A DNA stretch of 64,000 bases from Paenibacillus tyrphae (GCF_000722545.1 NZ_JNVM01000010.1:310001-374000); one strand, 5' to 3'. Shown: positions 44,781 through 54,013, counted from the stretch's first letter. Notes: a model not told the origin generated them from the sequence alone. Translations and numbers: made by a program.

Positions 44781-46589
44781 ATGGTCATGACGATAGAACA
44801 AATGACGGAGCAACCGATCGACGGTTCGACGCTTCATAGCGAGCTGCAGCACATCTTACATCAACAAGCCGTAACGTCCGTTTATCAGCCGATTATTTCG
44901 CTGAAGGACGGCACCGTTTTCGGCTACGAGGCGTTAACCCGGGGACCGGAGGGCAGCCCGCTGCATTCTCCGCTCAAGCTGTTCGCGGCGGCGGAGTCCG
45001 AAGGCTTGCTGTATCCGCTGGACCGGCTTGCGAGGGCCAAGGCGATTCAGGGCGCGTTGACCCGGACGGAGGAGGAGATGCTGTTTCTGAATCTGTCCGC
45101 CGAAATTTTGAACGATCCGCAGTTCGAGCCGGGCCGGACGCTGGAGCTGTTGGAGCAGCGGGGGCTGACGCCGGGGAATGTCGTGTTCGAGATTACGGAG
45201 CGCAGCTCCATCGAAGATTTCGACGCGGCCAAAACGATTCTGGACCATTACCGCCAGCAAGGATACCGGATCGCGATCGACGATGCCGGGGCGGGGTATT
45301 CCTCGCTGCAAGCCATTGCCGAGCTGCAGCCCGATTTTATCAAAATCGACCGCTCGCTCATCAAGGACATTCACCGCCACAAAACGAAGGAGTACATCCT
45401 CGAAACGCTGCTGTCGTTCGCCGAGAAGTTGGGCGTTCACCTGATTGCAGAGGGCATCGAATCGGCCGAGGAACTGATGAAGCTTACGCGCATGGGCGTG
45501 CATTTCGGACAAGGCTTTTTGCTTGGCCGTCCCGGAACGGAGCAAGCCCTGCTGCAGCCGGAGCTGAAAAATTATATTCTGCTGCACCGCAAATTTGTTG
45601 AAACCGCGGGCAGCTTCTGGGCCATCGGCGATCTGTCGATTCCGTATCAGTCCTTTGAAAACTCGACGCCCATCTCGACGGTCGCCGGGTATTTTAAGAA
45701 AAATGCGAACGCGCTTGGCGCGGCGGTCGTTTCGGGCGGGGTGCCCATCGGCCTCATTATGCGGGACCGCTTGTTCCAGCAGCTTGCGGGACAGTACGGC
45801 TATTCGCTGTTCTGGAACCGTCCGATCGATCAGGTGATGGACCCTTCGCCCCTGATCGTGGACGAGCAGATGTCGGTCGAGGAGGTGTCCCAGCTCGCGA
45901 CATCGCGGGACATTCAAAATTTGTACGATCTCGTGATCATCACCTCCAAAGGGCGAATGCTGGGGATGTCTTCCATAAGGTCGATTCTCGAATGTATCAC
46001 GAATGCCCGCATGGAAAGCGCCAAGGTCGCCAATCCGCTCACGGGACTGCCGGGCAATCTGCAAATCTACCGGGAGCTGAGCAAGCGGCTGACGGACAAG
46101 AAGCCGTTCTCGGTCATCTATGCCGATCTGGATTATTTCAAATGGTTTAACGACCGGTACGGCTTTCAAAAAGGCGATCAGCTCATTCAATTTACCGCCG
46201 ACTGCATTCAGCAGGCGATGGGTGTGCTGGGGCGGCCGTTCGATTTCGTCGGCCATATCGGCGGGGATGATTTTATTGCGATTACGGCGAGCGAGGAACC
46301 GGAGAAGCTGTGCGGCGAAATTTTACGGCGGTTCGATGCGGGGGTCAGAGCGTTCTACGACGAGGACGATTGGACGTATGTCGAAGACCGGCAGGGCAAC
46401 CGGATCGATAGCGACGGCGTCACACTGTCGCTGTCCCTTGTGGTCTGCAAGGCGGCCGCCGCCGTAACGCCGGAGCAAATTTCCGAAACGGCGGCCAAGC
46501 TGAAGAAGCAGTCGAAAGCGCACCGCGGGAGCGCCTTTAGCAGCGATGCGGTCGGCGTTCCGGAGGACGACGGGCCGATTGAACTTTAA
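44781..46589 (+). CDS. Cyclic-di-GMP turnover protein, EAL-CBS-GGDEF
   Basis: This 602-aa cytoplasmic protein has an N-terminal EAL phosphodiesterase domain (about residues 20-270) that keeps the catalytic set: EALTR near 50-54, NLSAE, EITERS, DDAGAGY, KIDRS, AEGIES and GQGF. The middle holds a CBS pair (about 285-400), a nucleotide-sensing module. The C-terminal GGDEF domain (about 420-590) carries the signature GGDDF near 493-497, a conservative variant that may be active. The protein could both make and destroy c-di-GMP. No membrane segment is seen. The start is either 44781 or 44787; no strong ribosome site is visible. It converges on the HAD gene with a 4-nt overlap. Confidence 0.9.
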   Translation: MVMTIEQMTEQPIDGSTLHSELQHILHQQAVTSVYQPIISLKDGTVFGYEALTRGPEGSPLHSPLKLFAAAESEGLLYPLDRLARAKAIQGALTRTEEEMLFLNLSAEILNDPQFEPGRTLELLEQRGLTPGNVVFEITERSSIEDFDAAKTILDHYRQQGYRIAIDDAGAGYSSLQAIAELQPDFIKIDRSLIKDIHRHKTKEYILETLLSFAEKLGVHLIAEGIESAEELMKLTRMGVHFGQGFLLGRPGTEQALLQPELKNYILLHRKFVETAGSFWAIGDLSIPYQSFENSTPISTVAGYFKKNANALGAAVVSGGVPIGLIMRDRLFQQLAGQYGYSLFWNRPIDQVMDPSPLIVDEQMSVEEVSQLATSRDIQNLYDLVIITSKGRMLGMSSIRSILECITNARMESAKVANPLTGLPGNLQIYRELSKRLTDKKPFSVIYADLDYFKWFNDRYGFQKGDQLIQFTADCIQQAMGVLGRPFDFVGHIGGDDFIAITASEEPEKLCGEILRRFDAGVRAFYDEDDWTYVEDRQGNRIDSDGVTLSLSLVVCKAAAAVTPEQISETAAKLKKQSKAHRGSAFSSDAVGVPEDDGPIEL

Positions 46590-47356
46590 CCGAAGAGCTG
46601 GGGAAGCTGATCCAGCTGCTTGATCAAATACACCTTACGCTTTCCCAGCCGCTGCTGGGAAATTTTTTTGTCTCCCGATTCGGCGGACGGCCCGGCTGCT
46701 CCGGGATGGAGCCATACGGCATCCAAGCCTGCCTTGACGGCGCCGCATACGTCATGCTTCCACGAGTTCCCTACCATGAGTGCCTGCCTAGGCGCAAGCT
46801 GCATCGTTTGGAGCGCCGTCTTGAAGAGATAAGGCGCAGGCTTCTTGTCCGCCGGCTTCTGCGCCGTAAAGACGCGTTCTTCGGGAAAATACGATTCCAG
46901 CCCGAACCGCTGCAGCATCATCAGCACTTCGCTGCGGGGGCTGTTGCTGATGATGGCGAGGCGGTATGTACGGGACAATTCCTCCAGCGTTTTGGCCGTC
47001 AGCGGCGCCATGGACTTCGCCGATACCTGCAGGCGGCGGATATCCTGCATGAAGCTTCGTAGAGCGCCGGAGGAAGCGGGAATCTTCAGCACCTCGAAGG
47101 CTTCCCGCAGACATTGCTGCTGCAGCTCGTCGAGCTGCTTGAACGTCGTCCGGCCTTTTTTGCGCTGCTGCCAACGGGTGATATACTGCTCCCAGAGCAA
47201 ATCCGCCTTCGGGCGGTCCTCCGCCGCCCATCTGGCCGAATAATCGTCCCACACCTCTGCGAAGCATTGCTCGAAGCTGAGTCCCTGCTGCACCAGCGTC
47301 TGATTGACATCGAAAAAAATCGCGCGTTTTCCGTTCAAACGAACCGTCTCTTTCAT
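46586..47356 (-). CDS. HAD-superfamily hydrolase with altered first motif
   Basis: This 256-aa HAD protein has a cap domain inserted after motif I. Motif I reads FFDVNQTLV near residues 13-21: the nucleophile aspartate is present, but the second aspartate (acid/base) is asparagine. Motif II is AIISNSPRSE near 147, motif III the lysine region QKPADKKPAPYLFKTA near 184, and motif IV VGNSWKHDVCGAVKAG near 209. A non-aspartate at the +2 position is known in dehalogenase-like HADs, so phosphatase activity is uncertain. The start at 47356 has GGAGG 8 nt upstream; the longer frame from 47407 is less likely. Confidence 0.82.
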   Translation of the reverse strand: MKETVRLNGKRAIFFDVNQTLVQQGLSFEQCFAEVWDDYSARWAAEDRPKADLLWEQYITRWQQRKKGRTTFKQLDELQQQCLREAFEVLKIPASSGALRSFMQDIRRLQVSAKSMAPLTAKTLEELSRTYRLAIISNSPRSEVLMMLQRFGLESYFPEERVFTAQKPADKKPAPYLFKTALQTMQLAPRQALMVGNSWKHDVCGAVKAGLDAVWLHPGAAGPSAESGDKKISQQRLGKRKVYLIKQLDQLPQLFG

Positions 47357-47537
47357 GAACCCAGCCTCCGATCTCCTTTCCGCTCGAAAGGCGCCGTCAA
47401 GGATCAAAAGTTAGTTCATTTTATGCGGCAAAAACGGCGTACACCCCTTTTTCGAGAAAGCTTTCCAAAGGTTTTTTTCTTATGCTGTCCTATGCTATCA
47501 TGTATAGAGTAGGAAACTGCCTGAATGGGGTGTATCC

Positions 47538-50225
47538 ATGTCCAAGCTTATTTTGATCGACGGGAACAGCATTGCTTACCGCGCTTTTTTTGCGCTGCCG
47601 CTGCTGAGCAATTCCAAGGGGCTGCACACGAACGCCGTCTATGGGTTCACCACCATGCTGCTCAAGCTGCTGGAGGAGCAGAAGCCGACGCACTTTCTGG
47701 TTGCATTCGACGCAGGGAAAGCGACGTTTCGACATAAAGATTACGCAGAATACAAAGGCGGCCGTGAAAAAACGCCGCCAGAGCTGTCCGAGCAGTTTCC
47801 GCTGCTTCGGGATCTGCTCGGATCGTTCGGCATCCGCCAGTTCGAGCTGGACGGCTACGAGGCCGACGACATCATCGGCACGCTGACGCGCATTGCAGAC
47901 GAGAAAGGCGGCACCGAGGTCGTCGTCGTCACCGGGGACAAGGACATGCTGCAGCTTGCGAGCGGGCAGGTGACCATTGCGCTGACGCGTAAAGGCATCA
48001 GCGAGGTCGAGCTGTTCGATCCGGCGCACATCGAAGAGACGTACGGGCTTAAGCCGCATCAGATTATCGACCTGAAAGGGTTGATGGGCGATACGTCCGA
48101 CAACATTCCGGGCATCCCGGGCGTTGGAGAGAAGACGGCGCTTAAGCTGCTGCACGAATACGGCTCGGTCGAGAACGTGCTGGAGAACGCCTCGCAGATT
48201 AAAGGCAAGCTAGGAGAGAAGGTCGCTGAGAATGCCGACAGCGCCCGGATGAGCAAGGGGCTTGCGACGATTTTCCGGGAGGTGCCAGTCGATTTTTCGT
48301 GGGACGAGCTGGCTTATCGCGGATATGAGGAATTGGAGCTTGCCGAGATGTTCCGCAAGCTGGAGTTTAAGTCGTTAATGGAGCGGCTGCAGCTGCCCGC
48401 TTCCGGCGCTGGAGCTGCCGGGGCAGCGGAGACGGAGGAGGCCGGTACGGAGCCGCCGGCGGTGCTGGTCACGGACGACAAGCTGGCCGAGCTGATCGCG
48501 GCGCTGCCGCATGTCCATGCGCTGCATGTGGAGGCTGCGGGCGACAATCCGCATAACGCCGAGGTGATCGGCGTGTCCTTTTACTGCGAAGAAGAGGGCG
48601 CGGAGGCCGTGTGCTACTATGTACCGGTGGAACGGCTTAAGCAGGATAACGCCTCTGCGATACGGGAGTGGCTCGCTTCGGAAGACAAGCGGGAGGTATC
48701 CGTCTACGATCTGCACCGCGCCATCATCGTGCTGTCCTGGCGCGGGATCGAGCTGGGGGGCATCGGCTTCGATGCGCTGCTCGCCGGCTATTTGCTCGAT
48801 CCGACGGAGTCGTCGCTGACGCTGGACGGTCTAACGTCCCGCTACGGACTGCGTCCGCTTCCGGCCGACGAGGAAGTATTCGGCAAGGGCGCGAAATTCA
48901 AGGTGCCCGAGGAAGACGTGCTGACCGCCTATTTGTGCCGCAAAGCCGCCGCGGTCCATCGGCTGACGCCGAAGCTGAAGGAAGCGCTCGAAGCGAGCGA
49001 AATGCACCCGTTGTTTTACGAGCTGGAGCTTCCGCTGGCGCTCGTCCTGGCTTCGATGGAGCGCAAAGGAATCAAGGTGGACGCGGAGGAGCTCAAAGCC
49101 TACGGCGCGGAGCTTGGAAGCCAGCTTGAAGGCATCATGCAATCGATCTACGACGCGGCTGGAATCGAATTTAACCTCAACTCGCCGAAGCAGTTAGGGG
49201 AAATTTTGTTCGAGAAGCTTGGTCTGCCGGTGATCAAGAAAACGAAAACCGGCTATTCGACCGATGCCGAAGTGCTGGAGAAGCTGGAGCCGTACCATCC
49301 GATGGTCGGTCATATTCTTCATTACCGGACGCTGGCGAAGCTGCAGTCGACTTACGTGGAAGGCCTGCTTAAGGAAGTGCGTCCTTCTACCGGGAAGGTG
49401 CATACGTACTATAAGCAGACGATCGCGGCGACCGGACGGCTCAGCAGCCAGTATCCGAACCTGCAGAACATTCCGATCCGGCTGGAGGAAGGCCGCAAAA
49501 TCCGCAAGGTGTTTTTCCCTTCCGAGCCCGGGTGGAAAATTCTGACTGCCGACTACTCGCAGATCGAGCTGCGCGTGCTGGCGCACATTTCGCAGGACGA
49601 GAAGCTGATCAAAGCGTTCCGCGAAAACATGGACGTTCATACGAAAACGGCCATGGACGTATTCGGCGTATCCGAAGCGGAAGTCGATTCGAATATGCGG
49701 CGTCAGGCCAAAGCGGTCAACTTCGGCATCGTATACGGCATCAGCGATTACGGGTTGTCGCAGAACTTGAACATTACCCGTAAGGACGCGGCGAAGTTTA
49801 TCGAGCAATATTTTGCCGTGTTCCAAGGGGTTCGCCAATATATGGACGATATCGTCAAAAAAGCCCGTCAGGACGGCTACGTAACGACGCTGCTGCAGCG
49901 CCGCCGCTACCTGCCGGAAATTACCGCCTCGAATTTCAACCTGCGTTCGTTCGCCGAGCGTACCGCGATGAATACGCCGATTCAAGGAACGGCCGCGGAT
50001 ATCATCAAGCTGGCGATGGTCCAATTGGACAAGCGGATGAAGGAAGAAGGCGTGCGCAGCCGCATGCTGCTGCAGGTGCATGACGAACTGGTGTTCGAAG
50101 TGCCGGAGGAAGAGATTGACTTGATGAAACGAATGGTCGCCGAAGTGATGGAATCGGCCCTGAAGCTCGACGTGCCGCTGAAGGTCGACGTCGATGCCGG
50201 GGAGAACTGGTATGAGGCGAAGTAA
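47538..50225 (+). CDS. polA: DNA polymerase I
   Basis: This 895-aa family A polymerase is used in Okazaki fragment maturation and repair. The 5' nuclease domain is at about residues 1-290 (LIDGNSIAYRAFFA, FDAGKATFRH, VTGDKDMLQL, GDTSDNIPG). The region of about 305-480 corresponds to the 3'-5' exonuclease but lacks its metal-binding DxE (LHVEAAG is found instead), as in other bacilli, so proofreading is probably absent. The polymerase domain is at about 490-895, with motif A DYSQIELR near 672, motif B RRQAKAVNFGIVYG near 714, and motif C VHDELVFE near 849. It starts the polA-mutM-ytaF-coaE run. Confidence 0.97.
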   Translation: MSKLILIDGNSIAYRAFFALPLLSNSKGLHTNAVYGFTTMLLKLLEEQKPTHFLVAFDAGKATFRHKDYAEYKGGREKTPPELSEQFPLLRDLLGSFGIRQFELDGYEADDIIGTLTRIADEKGGTEVVVVTGDKDMLQLASGQVTIALTRKGISEVELFDPAHIEETYGLKPHQIIDLKGLMGDTSDNIPGIPGVGEKTALKLLHEYGSVENVLENASQIKGKLGEKVAENADSARMSKGLATIFREVPVDFSWDELAYRGYEELELAEMFRKLEFKSLMERLQLPASGAGAAGAAETEEAGTEPPAVLVTDDKLAELIAALPHVHALHVEAAGDNPHNAEVIGVSFYCEEEGAEAVCYYVPVERLKQDNASAIREWLASEDKREVSVYDLHRAIIVLSWRGIELGGIGFDALLAGYLLDPTESSLTLDGLTSRYGLRPLPADEEVFGKGAKFKVPEEDVLTAYLCRKAAAVHRLTPKLKEALEASEMHPLFYELELPLALVLASMERKGIKVDAEELKAYGAELGSQLEGIMQSIYDAAGIEFNLNSPKQLGEILFEKLGLPVIKKTKTGYSTDAEVLEKLEPYHPMVGHILHYRTLAKLQSTYVEGLLKEVRPSTGKVHTYYKQTIAATGRLSSQYPNLQNIPIRLEEGRKIRKVFFPSEPGWKILTADYSQIELRVLAHISQDEKLIKAFRENMDVHTKTAMDVFGVSEAEVDSNMRRQAKAVNFGIVYGISDYGLSQNLNITRKDAAKFIEQYFAVFQGVRQYMDDIVKKARQDGYVTTLLQRRRYLPEITASNFNLRSFAERTAMNTPIQGTAADIIKLAMVQLDKRMKEEGVRSRMLLQVHDELVFEVPEEEIDLMKRMVAEVMESALKLDVPLKVDVDAGENWYEAK

Positions 50226-50270
50226 TCCGCCGGGTTTCGTTCGGGCGGAATGGAGGAGGGGGAAGACATC

Positions 50271-51134
50271 ATGCCGGAATTGCCGGAGGTCGAAACGGTG
50301 CGCCGTACGCTCAATGAACTGGTGATCAACAAGAAGATCGAGCGCGTGTCCGTCCTGCTGCCCCGGATTATTCAGCATCCGGACGACATACAGGCGTTTG
50401 CCGTTATGCTTGAGGGAGAAACGATTCGCTCGGTTGAGCGGCGTGGAAAATTTTTGCGGTTCATGCTTGACCATTATACGCTTGTCTCACATCTACGGAT
50501 GGAGGGACGCTATGGGGTATACCGCTCGGATGAACCGATGGAGAAGCATACGCATGTCGTGTTTCATTTTACGGATGGCACGGAGCTGAGGTACAAGGAC
50601 GTGCGGCAGTTCGGAACGATGCACGTCTATCCGAAGGATACGGATTTGCTGGAGGCGCCGCTCAAGAAGCTAGGCCTTGAGCCGCTGGACGAGGCGTTTA
50701 CGCCGGAAGCTTTCCGCGGGAAGATCGGAAAGCGCAAGACGAAGATCAAGCCGCTGCTGCTGAATCAGGAATACATTGTCGGCATCGGGAATATTTATGT
50801 GGATGAAGCGTTATTTCTGGCCGGAATCCATCCGGAGCGGGAAGCCCATACGCTGAGTGCAGCGGAAACGGCCAAGCTTCACGAAGCGATTGTGGAGACG
50901 CTGAAAGACGCTGTGGCCGCAGGCGGGTCGTCCATCAAGTCGTACGTTAACGGTCAAGGCGAGATCGGGATGTTCCAGCATCAGCTGAAAATGTACGGAC
51001 GCAAGGACGAGGCTTGCCTGACTTGCGGCACGGCGATTGTCAAGACGGTGCTAGCGGGGCGCGGCACCCATTTTTGTCCGGTCTGCCAGCCGCTGAAGAG
51101 TAAACGCGGGAAACGGGAAACGCTCAAAAGCTAA
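50271..51134 (+). CDS. mutM: Formamidopyrimidine-DNA glycosylase
   Basis: This 287-aa Fpg/MutM excises 8-oxoguanine and formamidopyrimidines and cuts the strand. The mature N-terminus must be PELPEVE, because the N-terminal proline is the nucleophile, which fixes the start at 50271 rather than 50250. GGAGGAGGGGG lies just upstream. The lysine of the beta-hairpin is in RRGKFLRF near 58, and the helix-two-turn-helix has NQEYIVGIGNIYVDEALF. A C-terminal zinc finger, CLTCG through CPVCQ, is near 252-275. Length and order match the family. It is 45 nt downstream of polA. Confidence 0.97.
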   Translation: MPELPEVETVRRTLNELVINKKIERVSVLLPRIIQHPDDIQAFAVMLEGETIRSVERRGKFLRFMLDHYTLVSHLRMEGRYGVYRSDEPMEKHTHVVFHFTDGTELRYKDVRQFGTMHVYPKDTDLLEAPLKKLGLEPLDEAFTPEAFRGKIGKRKTKIKPLLLNQEYIVGIGNIYVDEALFLAGIHPEREAHTLSAAETAKLHEAIVETLKDAVAAGGSSIKSYVNGQGEIGMFQHQLKMYGRKDEACLTCGTAIVKTVLAGRGTHFCPVCQPLKSKRGKRETLKS

Positions 51135-51221
51135 CGGGTCCTTCCAGAACAGCAAATACGCACCCTCCGCCCAGAACAGCCATATAGTATGGTGTGCAGT
51201 TACAGGTGAGGAGGGAACGTC

Positions 51222-51905
51222 ATGTTGTCTGTCGTCTCGTTGCTTCTGCTTGCGTTTGCCGTCAGCCTGGACGGATTCGGGGTAGGCGTCACGTACGGTC
51301 TCCGCAAAATACGGATTTCGCTCACTTCGATTGCGATCATCGCGGCTTGGTCGGGCGTTATCATTTACGTTTCGATGCAGATTGGCGTCTGGATGAGTCG
51401 GTTTGTCGACCCGGCCGTGGCGAAAGATATCGGCGCCGTCATTTTGATGGGGATCGGCTTGTGGGCGCTGCATCAGTTGATCCAGCAGAGGCGGCAGGAA
51501 TCGCAAGCGGGGCAGGCGAACGAGCCGCAGCCGCCAGTCCCCGCGCCGGGGCCGGCGACGGCCAAAGAAGTGTTTTATCTTGAACTGAAACGGTTCGGTC
51601 TGGTCATTCAAATTCTGCGCACGCCGTCCATGGCGGATGTGGACCGTTCCGGGAACATATCGGCCTACGAAGCGACGCTGCTGGGCTTGGCGCTCTCGTT
51701 GGACGCCTTCGGGGCAGGGATCGGCGCCGCCTTGCTCGGCTTCACGCCGTGGCTGACGGCAGCGGTCATTGCGCTGGGTTGCGGTACGTTTCTGGGAATC
51801 GGTCTGCAGATCGGATTACGCTATGCGGAGCTGAAATGGATTCGCAAGCTGTCCGCTTTGCCCGGATTTGTCTTGATCCTGATGGGCATCATGAAACTGT
51901 TCTGA
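51222..51905 (+). CDS. ytaF: YtaF sporulation membrane protein
   Basis: This 227-aa membrane protein of the MntP/YtaF family has six hydrophobic segments in two repeats: FAVSLDGFGVGVTYGLRKIR near residues 10-29 and LGLALSLDAFGAGIGAALLG near 149-168. Both repeats keep the SLD aspartate, unlike the paralogue at 19787. A long hydrophilic loop (about 88-145) contains a Gln/Pro-rich stretch. It lies between mutM and coaE exactly as in B. subtilis, which supports the name. It is known there as a sporulation-associated membrane protein without a settled molecular function. Confidence 0.92.
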   Translation: MLSVVSLLLLAFAVSLDGFGVGVTYGLRKIRISLTSIAIIAAWSGVIIYVSMQIGVWMSRFVDPAVAKDIGAVILMGIGLWALHQLIQQRRQESQAGQANEPQPPVPAPGPATAKEVFYLELKRFGLVIQILRTPSMADVDRSGNISAYEATLLGLALSLDAFGAGIGAALLGFTPWLTAAVIALGCGTFLGIGLQIGLRYAELKWIRKLSALPGFVLILMGIMKLF

Positions 51906-51946
51906 CCATACAACAACATCATCTTGGATATAATAGGGGAATGACC

Positions 51947-52543
51947 ATGAACATCGGATTAACCGGGGGAATTGCGTGCGGCAAAAGCACGGTGGCCGAG
52001 ATGCTCGTCCGGCGCGGTGCGCTGCTGATCGATGCGGACCGGATTGCGAGAGAGGTCGTGGAGCCGGGAACCCCCGTTCTGGCTGAAGTGATCCGGCGGT
52101 TCGGAGACGATCTGCTGCTGCCGGACGGCTCTCTTCATCGCAAAAAGCTGGGCGAGCGGGTCTTCGGCAATCGCGAGGCGCTTCGCGATCTGGAAAATCT
52201 GCTGCATCCGCCCATTCGCGCATTAATACGCGAGAGAATGCAGGCCTACGCGGCGGAGCAGCCGGACAAGCTGGTCGTCGTCGACGTGCCGCTCTTATAT
52301 GAATCGGGGCAGCAGGCCATGTACGAGCAGGTGATGGTCGTCTATGTGCCGCGCGAAGTGCAGCTTCAGCGTCTGATGGCCAGGGACGGAATCACGTCGG
52401 AGCAGGCGGAGAAACGGCTGTTGTCCCAGATGCCGATCGAAGAGAAGAAAGGGCTCGCCGATTGGGTCATCGATAATTCGGGCACCCTAGAGGCAACGGA
52501 AAAGCAGGTTGAAGCTTTCTGGAATGAAAGGGGGCTATCATGA
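51947..52543 (+). CDS. coaE: Dephospho-CoA kinase
   Basis: This 198-aa P-loop kinase carries out the last step of coenzyme A synthesis. The P-loop is GGIACGKST at residues 7-15, the CoA domain contains IDADRIAREV near 35, and DVPLLYESG near 111 is typical. ATG 51947 is chosen: AGGGGA (51935-51940) gives 6-nt spacing, while ATG 51941 would touch it. An upstream extension overlapping ytaF is an artefact. The stop overlaps the following lytic transglycosylase as ATGA. Confidence 0.95.
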   Translation: MNIGLTGGIACGKSTVAEMLVRRGALLIDADRIAREVVEPGTPVLAEVIRRFGDDLLLPDGSLHRKKLGERVFGNREALRDLENLLHPPIRALIRERMQAYAAEQPDKLVVVDVPLLYESGQQAMYEQVMVVYVPREVQLQRLMARDGITSEQAEKRLLSQMPIEEKKGLADWVIDNSGTLEATEKQVEAFWNERGLS

Positions 52544-53121
52544 GCTTTTGGCGGAAAAAGCGGGTGTTCGCCTTGCTGCTGCTGACGTTTGTTATCTTTT
52601 TGTTCTTAAGCAGCACTTATGTGGGGCGCATGCTGTATCCGATCCATTACGAACAGGAAATACGCCAAAACGCCGCAAAATACGATCTCGATCCTTTTCT
52701 TGTGGCCGCCGTCATTCGGGTGGAATCCAACTATTTGACGGAAACGGAATCCAAGAAGGGCGCATATGGAATGATGCAGCTTATGCCGGATACGGCGAAT
52801 TGGATTATCGACAAGGCGCGTTTTAATGAAGAATTCAGAAACAGGCTTAACGATCCGGCGGTCAGTATCGAGCTGGGCTCATGGTATCTTAATTGGTTGA
52901 ATAAGCAGTTTAACGGAAATCGCATAGCGGTTCTTGCAGGCTATAATGCGGGGCACGGCAAAGTCAGCCGCTGGCTCCAGGAGAACGAATGGGACGGAAC
53001 GCTTCAAAATGCGGACCGCATTCCTTACGGGGAAACGAGACATTACATACAGCGTGTAATGTATTATTATAACAAGTATGTTAAATTGTATGGGGAAGAG
53101 TGGGGAGAGCGCGCCGCTTAA
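52540..53121 (+). CDS. Lytic transglycosylase (SLT domain), membrane-anchored
   Basis: This 193-aa protein has an N-terminal signal anchor (about residues 8-28) and an SLT/goose-lysozyme-like domain. The catalytic glutamate lies in IRVESNYL (E62), followed by KGAYGMMQLMPDTANW near 71-86, GSWYLNWL near 113, and LAGYNAGHGKVSRWL near 130. It cleaves peptidoglycan glycan strands to form anhydro-muropeptides. It overlaps coaE by 4 nt and so is expressed with the polA-coaE set; the pairing with coaE is positional, with no functional link obvious. Confidence 0.93.
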   Translation: MSFWRKKRVFALLLLTFVIFLFLSSTYVGRMLYPIHYEQEIRQNAAKYDLDPFLVAAVIRVESNYLTETESKKGAYGMMQLMPDTANWIIDKARFNEEFRNRLNDPAVSIELGSWYLNWLNKQFNGNRIAVLAGYNAGHGKVSRWLQENEWDGTLQNADRIPYGETRHYIQRVMYYYNKYVKLYGEEWGERAA

Positions 53122-53133
53122 CCTTACAAGCAA

Positions 53134-53184
53134 AAGAAGTATCGGACAAGCACCTTGGACGGGAGCTTAAGCCCGATACTTCTT
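53134..53184. terminator. Hairpin between converging genes
   Basis: AAGAAGTATCGG (53134-53145) pairs with CCGATACTTCTT (53173-53184) around a 27-nt loop. The T tracts are poor, so termination is probable but weak on both strands. Confidence 0.5.
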
Positions 53185-53206
53185 GCGTATTCTTCAAAAC
53201 ATGTTA

Positions 53207-53431
53207 TTATTTGAATTGACCGGCAAGAGACTGCTCGGCGATTTGCACCAGGCGACGAGTGATGTTACCACCGATCGCACCAGTATCACGAGTAGCCATG
53301 TGACCGAAGTAACCGTCCTGAGGAATCACGATACCCAGTTCCTGCGCTACTTCGTATTTCAGTTGATCCAACGCTGCATTCGCTTGAGGCACTACCAATT
53401 GATTGCTGCTGCGGGATTGACCTGCACCCAT
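53207..53431 (-). CDS. Small acid-soluble spore protein, alpha/beta type
   Basis: This 74-aa SASP coats and protects DNA in dormant spores. The germination protease site region KYEVAQELGI is at about residues 24-33, and the conserved C-terminal block GAIGGNITRRLVQIAEQ is at about 51-67. The N-terminus starts MGAGQSRSSNQLVVPQA, as in SspA/B-type proteins. GGAGGTGA precedes the ATG. It would be transcribed in the forespore by SigG; I did not identify that promoter. Its presence marks the organism as an endospore former. Confidence 0.96.
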   Translation of the reverse strand: MGAGQSRSSNQLVVPQANAALDQLKYEVAQELGIVIPQDGYFGHMATRDTGAIGGNITRRLVQIAEQSLAGQFK

Positions 53432-53530
53432 GTCTGTTCACCTCCTTGTCGTTGGTAGTCCTATTATGTGCGATTGCCCGGACTTCATGACAGGGAGCTA
53501 TTGGGAAATAGGGGGAGGAAGAAACGATCG

Positions 53531-54013
53531 ATGAAATGCCCATATTGCGATTATTCCGGCACGAAGGTATTGGATTCGCGTGCCGCTAATGAGAATAAAT
53601 CGATCCGGCGCCGCCGCGAATGCGAGAAGTGTCAGAAGCGGTTCACGACCTTTGAGATGGTCGAGGAGACGCCGCTCATTGTTATTAAGAAGGATGGAAG
53701 CCGGGAGGAATTCAACCGGGAAAAAATGCTGCGGGGCTTGATCCGCGCCTGTGAGAAACGTCCGGTATCCGTTGAACGGCTGGAGATGATCGTTTCCGAG
53801 GTAGAGAAGCAAATCCGCACGACGGCCCATGCTGAAGTGGACAGCCGCGAGATCGGGGAGATTGTCATGAGCGAGCTGTATCCCGTAGACGAGGTCGCTT
53901 ATATCCGGTTCGCCTCGGTTTACCGTCAATTTAAAGACATCGATATGTTTATGAAGGAATTGACCGAGCTGCTGTCGAAGCATCAGACCGGCGGGGAAGC
54001 GAATAAGCTGTAG
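53531..54013 (+). CDS. nrdR: Transcriptional repressor NrdR
   Basis: This 160-aa nucleotide-sensing repressor controls ribonucleotide reductase genes. The zinc ribbon starts [17 protein letters not shown] and continues [12 protein letters not shown] (cysteine pairs near 3/6 and 31/34). The ATP-cone domain is at about 49-139 ([28 protein letters not shown]). The ATG at 53531 gives the exact family N-terminus; a longer frame from 53468 is rejected. GGAGGAAG lies upstream. In B. subtilis nrdR is part of the same chromosomal neighbourhood (gapB-speD-nrdR-dnaB). Confidence 0.96.
   Translation: MKCPYCDYSGTKVLDSRAANENKSIRRRRECEKCQKRFTTFEMVEETPLIVIKKDGSREEFNREKMLRGLIRACEKRPVSVERLEMIVSEVEKQIRTTAHAEVDSREIGEIVMSELYPVDEVAYIRFASVYRQFKDIDMFMKELTELLSKHQTGGEANKL

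Noticed and set aside
44934..46256. A 440-codon open frame on the minus strand
   Set aside because: It is antisense to the EAL-CBS-GGDEF gene and has no recognisable motifs.
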